A stretch of DNA of 64,000 bases from contig MNCI01011336.1 of assembly GCA_015680685.1 (NCBI GenBank), positions 327,028 to 391,027 of the forward strand. Reading direction: 5' to 3'. The notes beneath the pieces are model-generated. The model was given only the letters and a program-made list of their open reading frames with translations, made no database searches and was not told the DNA's origin. Each line of letters opens with the position of its first letter. Within the stretch, counting starts at the first letter, position 1. Shown here piece by piece: positions 56,830-64,000 of the stretch. A program made the translations under genes and the position numbers. The DNA is from Gnetum montanum (lineage: Eukaryota; Streptophyta; Gnetopsida; Gnetales; Gnetaceae).

Positions 56830-58719
56830 CACTAAGAGGTTAGCGGGCATACAGCCTAACCCTAAATTTGTGTGAGGGTCATACTAGGGAAATAGAAATG
56901 AGATTCCTTGAATAGTCTATTTGATCATATAGGGACTTACGTGGTGTTAGAACAACCATTTGTAAGAAGGGTTTATAATGCATTATGTGTGGACACTAGG
57001 ACTAGCAAACCCAAAGTGTAGTAGGGTATCCTGGCTCCAAAATAGTGATGTGAGTGTGCATATATGTATCAAAAAACAAAAAAATGTGAGTTATACTTAA
57101 TATCAAAAACATTCTTGGAAAAGAAATGAAATAGACCTTGAGAATGAAGAAATGTACCACCCAAAAAATGGGGAGCGTAAATTTTTCTAGATAAGAGGTA
57201 AGAATAGTATGCAGTATCAGGTAGGCATAGTGGTAGCATAGCAGTGTAGTCATAGTCTCTAGGATGCCTAGGATGTAGAGCTAGTAGCTACAATGGAGGC
57301 TAAACCTACTAGGTTAGCTATCACCATGTTCTACGAGTGCAATGATGGACTGTGCTCTAGGAAGCGCCAAGGTGTGAAGCTCGAATGCTCAAATGCAAGA
57401 GTGCTAGGGATGCTCAAATAGCTAAAATGCCCAATGCTCTTTTGATTTACCAACCCCTAGAGTGTTGGACATTAGGGTATTTATAGGGCTAGGTTTAGCA
57501 TGAAACATGGATTGGATGCCATGTGGCATGAGTGTAGATGGGGTTATGCTAACATGTTACACTCTCATGAGAGTAGCAAAGTGTTACACTCTGAAGGATA
57601 GCAACAGGTTCCTAGAGATTGCTGGACTGTGACTACGCTACCCAGACTACATTTGCTAGAGTTTGAGAGACTACAATGTGCCTACAAATAGTGCAAAGAT
57701 AATGCAACTTGTAGGCTATGCTCTGGGACTACGTCTTCCCCTCTTTTGAGTAGGGTTAAGCATAGTGGCAATTTTGGGGACTAATGGGGGGTACAAAAGA
57801 AATGCAAACTACTGATCCTGGTTGTTGGAGAGACATCGGAGTTGAGATGAAGTCTGATGCCAAGTTCTAGAGGCTTTTCAAGGCTATCGGAGGCTTTTCC
57901 CTAGTGTCAAGCTAGCTATGCTCTAGAGCATAACACAACACCTAGTGAAAATTTGTAGAATTTTGATTTTTCACATTGGTTACACAAGCCACACTAGGGA
58001 GCATAGTAGAGCATAGTAGGGACACTTAGCCAAATTTTGATGAAATCTATAGTCTTTCTTCATGGCATGCTAGCTACACTATGGGGCATAGTAGGATAGG
58101 TAGCCTCAAAAGTTAGGAAATGTGCCAAAGGTGTCTTCCATGTCAAGCTAGCTTGACAGATCCTTGTCCAATGCTTAGGAAAAATTGGGCACTTAAACCT
58201 GTGTCACATTTGCTACACTATAAAGCATAGCAAAGTATGACTACCTGAAAGATAGAAAATTTTCCAAACTATTTTTGCCATCCTAAGCACTTTTGAAAAC
58301 CTCTAACTTGGTACTTAGGTGAACTAGCTACTAGGACATGTGTCAAGCTAGGTATGTTGGGGAGTGTAGCAAGCATGATAACCTAGGAGATAGAAAATTT
58401 TCCTAATTGTTTCATCCATCCCAAGCAATCCTTAACCACTTCTGTCCTGACACTTGGGCAAACTGGCCACATAAGTGTGTGCTACACTTCCTACACTAGT
58501 GAGTGTAGTAGGAAAACTAAGAGTGTAGCAAGACACATAGAAAAATTTTCATGTGACTACTGCTAACACTTAGAAAAATCTTGCAACAAAGGCCTTAAGG
58601 TGTGTTATGCTAGCTATGTTGGAGAGCGTAACACTAGACTTAGAAAAAAATTAGTCAAGTTTTAACACTTAGACAAATTTTTCATTGAACTGCAAAAGCC
58701 TAAATTTGGTGGTGTTTCA
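56830..58719 (-). repeat. 3' LTR of Tat-like element C
   Basis: On the minus strand it starts TGAAACACCACCAAATTTAGG (58719) after a PPT. It has many CTACACT...AGTGTAG stem repeats in U3 (57540-58640) and TATAAATA at 57485-57478, and a U5 resembling that of the plus-strand copy at 41153. The downstream end is approximate. Confidence 0.65.
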
Positions 58720-58722
58720 TTG

Positions 58723-58733
58723 GCCCCTCTTTG
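58723..58733 (-). other. Polypurine tract of element C
   Basis: AAAGAGGGGCC on the minus strand, followed by AA or AT-type bases and then TGAAACACC. Confidence 0.65.
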
Positions 58734-58772
58734 TTGATGTTTGGAGGATTAGCCCAAGAGACATCAACAAAG
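58729..58772. repeat. 12-bp perfect inverted repeat overlapping the PPT of C
   Basis: CTTTGTTGATGT (58729-58740) and ACATCAACAAAG (58761-58772) are exact complements with a 20-bp loop. The left arm overlaps the purine tract. Confidence 0.75.
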
Positions 58773-60289
58773 AATACAAAACACCACAATGAACATGACA
58801 CCAACACTACTCGTTAGTGCTCAATCAGACAATGCTTCACTATGCTTGAGAATGCCAAGGGGATAGAGTATAATAGGGAATATGTTAAAGAGGGGGGGTT
58901 AAGGGATAACAAGTGGGAAGGATGTTCATTGTGCATGTGACTATAGGATGTAGCATTATGATGGCTTGTTGCCAAATCATGATCCCTGATCAGAGTTCTT
59001 GTGAGGGAGTGAGCATGCAAAAATGGCCTACCCTTAGGATTTTGACCTCTCATTAGAGTGGTTGTGAGAGGGTTGATCTGGGGTTGGACGGGTTGTGAAA
59101 TGGCAATTGTACAACTTTTATTTGAGCACTTGTTTCATCCCATTTTCTTTCGCTTTTGGTTTTATTTTTTCTTTTGTCTATCTCTTTTCTTTTTGTTTTG
59201 TTTTTTGTTTTTTGTTTTTGCTTCCTTCTTTTTCATTTGCTCTCTCTCTTTTTTTTTTATTTTGTTACTGGGCAGACTACATGCCACCTAACAAAATTTT
59301 CTTAGAAGCAACCGCATCGCATCTATAGGATAGCTATTTCCTTCCTAAGATGAGTTGTGTTACATCCATTTGGAGCTTTGACTAGCCCACAAAGGCTTCT
59401 CATGAGACAAGTTGCATTATGTCCATCATGGGTTTTTCAATTAACTATAAGAAAGGTACCATGTGCATCAGAGAAGCTTATAGGAAGTACAGGAAGGTGT
59501 AAGATCAAGAGGTAGAGGTGAATTGGCTATAGTGGGGTAGTAGGTATGTGCATGCTTAAGTAGCTTAGCAAACCAAAATGGACACATCAGAGTAGTGCAA
59601 TGACTTGCCACTACAATGAAATGTACCTTTGAACAATGTCACTGAGGCTTCATCCTACAAACACAACACAGAGAAAACAAGAAAAACAACCACACCATTG
59701 GAGATGAAGGTGAAGTCCTATTTGCAAGGGCATTGCAAGGGCCATGAATGCTATGTTAGTTGTAGGTGCATGTAATGTCCAAAGTAGGAAGGCTAATGTA
59801 GGTGTTGGTAATAGTAGGCTACAAAACCTCTAGCAGCCACACTATAATTAAGTACTCAAGTGGCTAAAGGTGATGGGGATGCAGGTGCTCAGGAGTTCTC
59901 ACCAAAGGCAGGAGCTAGGAAACCTAATAGCATGGTAAAGAATTGTACTACTGGATGCTCTTCTGAGCTTAGGCGATGGTGAGGGCTAGAGGATGGTAGT
60001 GTTGTAGTTGGTTCATAGTACCTTTGGTCTCCAACGAGTGATGCTAATGGTGAGAGCTCCAGCTAAGATGATTGGTGATGATGATGATAACTGAGGAAGG
60101 TCAGCAAGATGCCAAAAGGAATCTTTGGAAGATTAGCAAGATGTTAAGGATGGTGATGCTGCAAATGTCCCAAAGGGTTTTTCCTTGACAATGTGAACTT
60201 CATTCTAGAACTACAACATCCCACCCCACCCTACCTAAGAGGTGTGGGCAAGCAACAAATTATTGGAAGTATTCATGCTTGCTTCTTTG
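58773..60289 (-). other. 3' untranslated region of element C
   Basis: No coding remnant. 59140-59265 is a pyrimidine-rich run (TTTTGTTTT, CTCTCTCTTTTTTTTT). The frames on the plus strand here are a by-product of that run. GCTTTTCCTTGACAATG and other parts are unremarkable. Confidence 0.5.
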
Positions 60290-60565
60290 TAGAACTATGT
60301 GTATTGAATCATGGATGCTGAACTACAAACCTAGTTTTAGATCTTGGTAGACTGCATGTTGTGCTAGTTTAAGGTCATAACAGATTGTGAACCCAGTTTA
60401 AGGTCCTGGTAGATTATGATGTGCTAGTTTAAGGTCCTAGTAGACCGCTATGCTAGTAGTGGATGGTGGATGGCCAATTTAAGGTCATAGCAGACCATGC
60501 TATGGGTGCTATTTTAACGTTATGGCCTAGGGACATTCTATGAAAATTTAATGTCATAGTAGATG
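60290..60565 (-). repeat. Tandem repeats at the 3' end of element C
   Basis: The minus-strand motif ATGACCTTAAACTAGCAC recurs about six times in steps of 40-65 bp, with variants such as ACCTTAAATTGG. The same core occurs in element D at 37515-37780, at the equivalent position downstream of the coding region. Confidence 0.75.
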
Positions 60566-60579
60566 TTCTCTTACCTTTC

Positions 60580-61150
60580 TTTGTCATTGGTATGGTACTG
60601 CATACTAGGTGTAGTACAACTTCAGGTATGAGTGGTTAATTGGATTGACAAACTCATTGTTCTCTAGATCAACAAGCTTGAATGCTCCATTGTCATAGGC
60701 CTTTATAACCAAGAAAGGCCCTTCCTAGTTAGCTAACAATTTGTTTGTGGGCTTGCAAATGACCTTGAGGACTAGATCCCCCATCTTCATTGGACATTGA
60801 CGTTGATTGTGACAGTGCTTTTGTCATTGCTTTTCCTAGTACCACTCAATGTGATCAAGTCTTTGCATATGCTCCTTCTCTATAGAGTGGAGGTCAGTGA
60901 TCCTTAATTCGTTCTTCTAAACCTCATCAATGAAGCTAGAGAGTATCATATGAAGTCATGGAACCTATAGTTAAAGAGGTAACATTTCTTTAGATCCATA
61001 TACAAGACTATATGGTGTCTTACATGTTAACAGTATTTCATCATAGGATCTATGACACAAGGTGCTATCACCTATAAGGACATATTGCCATGATCGCATT
61101 TTTACTGCATCTTTTTGGGCATAGGTTAGATTTTGTGGAGGCTCTGCCTA
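60580..61150 (-). pseudogene. Element C integrase lacking the catalytic core
   Basis: The minus strand gives a piece ahead of the zinc-binding domain (AVKMRSWQYVLIGDSTLC, then RSYDEILLTC). It runs at about 61020 straight into the C-terminal region TPYSLVYGSKEMLPL, followed by LDHIEWY, MKMGDLVLKVICKPTNKL, EGPFLVIKAYDNGAFKLVD and NHSYLKLYY. The ~200 residues carrying the D-D-E triad are absent, without any stop at the junction. The C-terminal tail is otherwise well preserved. Confidence 0.75.
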
Positions 61151-61279
61151 TTGGAGGTATGTATTAATATCATCATACCACTCTTGGATGTAAGTTGTGC
61201 TTATTGAATCTATCCATGCAATGCCTATTATTTGCATTATAGGTTTGGTGCAATCCACCATCAAAGTGGGCAATGCAAA

Positions 61280-61690
61280 AAACATGTTTGGCACTACACT
61301 GAAGGCTAAAGTGGCTAATGCATTAGCAATGGAATTTTCATTATAAGGAATGTGTTGGACATCCATAGTTTCAAATTTCTTGAGCAAGTGTTTCACCAAG
61401 TCACAATAAGGTTGTAAATGTTATGCCTTGTAAGCGTAAACCTCTATGACTTGTTTGACAATAAGATACAAATCACCTTGGATTGCTATGTTTTGGATTC
61501 CTAAATCATGAGATGCCAAGACATCTCTAAGCATACTTTCATACTCCACCACATGTTTTGTGTAAGGAAATGCAAAATGCTATGTAAAGGGTCAGATCTC
61601 CCTAGAGGGAAACATGATAATGACAGCAACATTAGTACCTTGTGTGGTTGAAGCATCATCAAAGTATAAAATTGCCTCAAAGTTTGTAGG
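61280..61690 (-). pseudogene. Second RNase H domain of element C
   Basis: AILYFDDASTTQGTNVAVII, VVEYESMLRDVLASHDLGIQ, IAIQGDLYLIVKQVIEVY and FETMDVQHIPYNENSIANAL follow the order of the additional 'archaeal-type' RNase H that marks the Tat lineage of plant gypsy elements. Asp, Glu and Asp are kept. The last Asp of the usual ADALA is Asn (complement of 61322-61324). Stops interrupt the middle. Confidence 0.75.
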
Positions 61691-61789
61691 CATTTGACTT
61701 ATGCTATTGATATGCTCATCTACAAATTCCAAATCTATTGTTGCTTGATCATCTATGGGTGAAGCTATTAATTGTGTTGCTATTGCTTA

Positions 61790-62250
61790 ACCTTTTGTCA
61801 ATGTTTATGCTATGTAGTGTAGGTCAAACTCCATGGTTATTACCTTCCATCGTGCAATTTGAGTACTTTCATACATGTTTGTAGTAATCACCCAGAGTAC
61901 GTTGCTTTTGCAAATGATGTTAACTTGACTACAAAAAAGATAGTATCCCTATTTTTGGAGTGCAAAGACTAAGGAAAGATGGTTTTTCTCTACATCATTG
62001 TATTTTTCCTCATGGGCCACTTGTGCATGGCTTAAGTACTAAATAGGTACCTCTGAGCCATTGTCTTGCTTTTGGAATAGCAGAGAAGCAATGGACGTGT
62101 CTAAGGTTGCAAGGTAAATGTAGAATGGCTTATCCTCTTATGAAGGGTAGACTATCAGAAGTTGAGCCAACTCCTTTTTTAGGTTGTCAAATGCCTCTTG
62201 GCATTGAGTTGTCCACTCAAAGTGGACCTCCTTTTTGAGCAAATGTTGCA
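61790..62250 (-). pseudogene. Gypsy RNase H of element C
   Basis: Downstream of RT the minus strand reads FEWTTQCQEAFDNLKKELAQ, FYIYLATLDTSIASLLFQK, VAHEEKYNDVEKNHLSLVFA and ARWKVITMEFDLHYI, the resident gypsy RNase H and its connection region. In the first motif the catalytic Asp is not evident (ATLDTS), in keeping with the degenerated resident domain of elements that carry a second RNase H. Confidence 0.7.
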
Positions 62251-62254
62251 TTAG

Positions 62255-63070
62255 CTACAACTTATTAGTTAACTTAGTGATAAACCTATGTATGAATTGT
62301 AATCTACCTTGTAACCTGTGTAGCTCCTTAAGGTTCACCGATGGTGGTAATTTGGTAATAGCCTTAACCTTATTGAGGTCTACACATATACCTGCTTCTG
62401 ATACTACAAAGCCTAGCATGTAACTAGTTTTGATGCCAAAGACACACTTTTTGGGGTTTAGCCTAAGGTCATGTCTAAGGCAACATTTGAGGATGCAGTC
62501 TAAGTTATCTACACGGTCATGAGCTAACTTGGACTTAACTGCTATGTCATCAACATAGTCATTGAGAAAGTCTAGTAAATAATCACTAAAGATATATGTC
62601 ATTGCACATTGATAGGTTTCTCCTACATTCATTATTCCAAAGGGCATCATTGTATAGCAAAACATACCCTATGGGGTCATGAAGGTGATGCTAAGCTGGT
62701 GCTCTAGGTTGATCTAAATTTTCTTGTACCCTGAAAACCCATCCATAAAGGATAACAAAACATGACCAACCATAGTATCAATGAGTTAGTCAATACTAGG
62801 CAATGGGAAATCATCTTTGATGGTCATCTTGTTTAAGTCTCAAAAATATATGCAAATGTGTATACTTCCATTTTTCTTAGGGACAACTATGATGTTTGAA
62901 ACTTAGTCAGTGTAATCAACTACCTGGATGAAACTAGCTTTGTAAAGCTTAGTGATTTCATCTTGAACTACCAACACCACCTCAAGCTTGACTTTGTGAG
63001 ATTTTTGTTTAACTAATTTTATGTGAGGATCAAGGATAATGTTGTGTTATTTTATGCAAGGGTCTAGGCC
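62255..63070 (-). pseudogene. Reverse transcriptase of element C
   Basis: The minus strand has NIIVVPKKNGSIHICIYF, LNKMTIKDDFPLPSID, MVGHVLLSFMDGFSGYKKI, then an open 136-codon frame (62665-62255) with MPFGIMNVGETYQCAM, FLNDYVDDIAVKS (catalytic YVDD intact), LRLNPKKCVFGI and ELHRLQGRLQFIHRFI. All RT blocks are present in order with only a few stops, so this is the best-preserved RT in the window. Confidence 0.88.
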
Positions 63071-63350
63071 CGAGATGGTCTCGTAGGACCATGAGAATGC
63101 CTTGACGTCATCGTTAAGGACTTTAGAGATGCTTTGTTTGATTTGAGGCTCTAACAAAAAACTAAGTTTCAATGTCTTCGCCTCACATTTACATGTTACT
63201 ATAGGGATTTTAATGAGAAGATCCTTGATTATGTCACTTACCTCTAGGTCTAGAGCTCTAACTAGATGGTTTAGCTAGTCTAGAGATGTCTCTAAGGATG
63301 CTATGTTTGTGTCATAAGTCATAGGCTCAAAGTCTAGGAGCTTAGTGTTT
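63071..63350 (-). pseudogene. Protease-RT linker of element C
   Basis: EPMTYDTNIASLETSL, LEVSDIIKDLLIKIPIVTCK and SFLLEPQIKQSISKVL lead into AFSWSYETISGLDP, the usual pre-RT segment of Tat-like pol. Similarity ends at about 63350; the protease and gag are not in the window. Confidence 0.55.
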
Positions 63351-63640
63351 ATGCATCTTGTGGAACCACTGTAAGGTCCAATTAAGACTAAGGGTGAATA
63401 AAGACTCTCGTATGCATTCACTCTATAATCTTGCCAAAAATCCTACAAAACAACCAAAAAAAAGTCAAGTGGCACTTGTCTTAATAAGGAAAAATGCACA
63501 AAATAAGGAAGACAATGTTATGAAAATTTGCTTAACTATGCAGTTGTTGGATCGAATAAGCAAGTATTGTAAAATAACATTGGAGCCTCAATTGGTCATA
63601 AAATTGTTAGTTTAAGGTTGTAGTGAACCATAGTTTATGT
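63351..63640 (+). other. Unassigned stretch between element C and the right edge
   Basis: AT-rich, no feature recognised; ends with a purine-rich run (AAAAAAAAGTC) and TTGTTAGTTTAAGGTTG. It may be the flank into which C inserted or more intron. Confidence 0.4.
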
Positions 63641-63699
63641 AGGAGACATGGGTTTAAACAAGGCTTTGATGGTTTTAAATGTGAGGTGTGTTGCGACAG

Positions 63700-63894
63700 A
63701 AAACGTCAGCAGCTGGAGATACCGACCGAGTTTCCGGCACACACAGTTTTAGCCACGGATCCGCACGAGGGCTATGCTGGAAAAAACGAATCCGCGGCGC
63801 CCTGAATGGTCTTGTCGATCAGACAGGGACTTACGGGTCAGTAAAACAACGTAAATTACACAAAAAGAAAGCGATCTGGTTTGAGGAGTCGTAA
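63700..63894 (+). CDS. Possible terminal exon of a host gene
   Basis: CpG density is about 7 per 100 bp by eye, far above the rest of the window. After a possible splice acceptor (TTGCGACAG, ending 63699) the frame reads TSAAGDTDRVSGTHSFSHGS, then ARGLCWKKRIRGALNGLVDQ, TGTYGSVKQRKLHKKKAIWF and stops at 63892-63894. It is basic with a Lys-rich end. I do not recognise the family. A minus-strand frame over the same bases (63985-63749, MKLRASLMSASFHRVYHYHR, an Arg/Ser-rich start that could be a transit peptide) is an alternative. Only one can be real and I cannot decide. Confidence 0.3.
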   Translation, partial: KTSAAGDTDRVSGTHSFSHGSARGLCWKKRIRGALNGLVDQTGTYGSVKQRKLHKKKAIWFEES

Positions 63895-64000
63895 AACAAG
63901 GGGCAAACGATGTAGACGGATTATAACGGTGATAATGATAAACACGATGAAAGGAGGCTGACATAAGAGATGCACGTAGCTTCAAGATCTGCGCTTTGAC

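Noticed and set aside
59058-59328. Plus-strand frames rich in Phe/Leu that look like membrane proteins
   Set aside because: They are produced by a T/C-rich run in the 3' UTR of element C; two overlapping frames give the same kind of protein and no homology is seen.

Overview
The window is plant nuclear DNA made almost entirely of nested, decayed LTR retrotransposons. The evidence is Ty3/gypsy and Ty1/copia gag, protease, reverse transcriptase (RT), RNase H and integrase (IN) remnants on both strands, long LTRs with TATA boxes, a primer-binding site (PBS) complementary to tRNA-Asp, polypurine tracts (PPT) and short target-site duplications. Sequence outside two small islands is poor in CpG, and many reading frames are interrupted by TAG/TAA/TGA at positions where related copies have Gln, Trp or Arg, as expected of old, heavily methylated DNA. 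A large-genome seed plant, perhaps a gymnosperm, fits, but no host gene identifies the species. All pol genes are broken. The only long uninterrupted element ORF is a 269-codon gag at 52611-53420.

Layout, left to right. 1-4918: 3' end of a gypsy element 'E1' (+): integrase, an extra ORF after pol with its own TATA box, PPT, and a 2.7-kb LTR (TGTTGGC...GCCAACA) holding a CpG-rich gene-like patch. 4919-6154: end of an Athila-like gypsy element 'A1' with its 3' LTR (TGATGAG...CTCATCA). 6155-10625: two copia remnants (-), the larger with SIRE-like gag features. 10626-13179: two inverted copia LTR ends around an ~86-bp tandem array. 13180-25589: a full-length 12.4-kb Athila-like element 'A2' (+) with TTAGT duplications, gag, RT, RNase H, IN and a ~930-codon coiled-coil ORF after pol. 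25590-31000: a gypsy IN remnant, an unrelated ORF remnant (-) and a gag-only copia (-). 31000-38000: a Tat-like gypsy element 'D' (+) with gag and protease only. 39300-41150: a ~190-bp tandem array. 41153-~42920: LTR 'C' (+) with hairpin repeats. 43704-48600 and 54456-~56820: an A-family element (-) split by a younger gag-only A-family element 'A4' (48601-54455, -). ~56830-63350: a Tat-like element 'C' (-) with RT, gypsy RNase H plus a second RNase H, and an integrase lacking its catalytic core. 63640-64000: a CpG-rich edge that may be part of a real gene.

The most interesting theme is that the A family carries, in at least three copies, a long ORF after pol. It has an N-terminal domain, a coiled coil and a conserved Pro-rich C-terminus, and in two copies it is preceded by a TATA box and a similar leader. 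E1 independently shows the same arrangement with an unrelated ORF. Several elements (A4, D, the 27.8-29.8 kb copia) have lost pol but keep gag and cis signals, as expected of non-autonomous derivatives.
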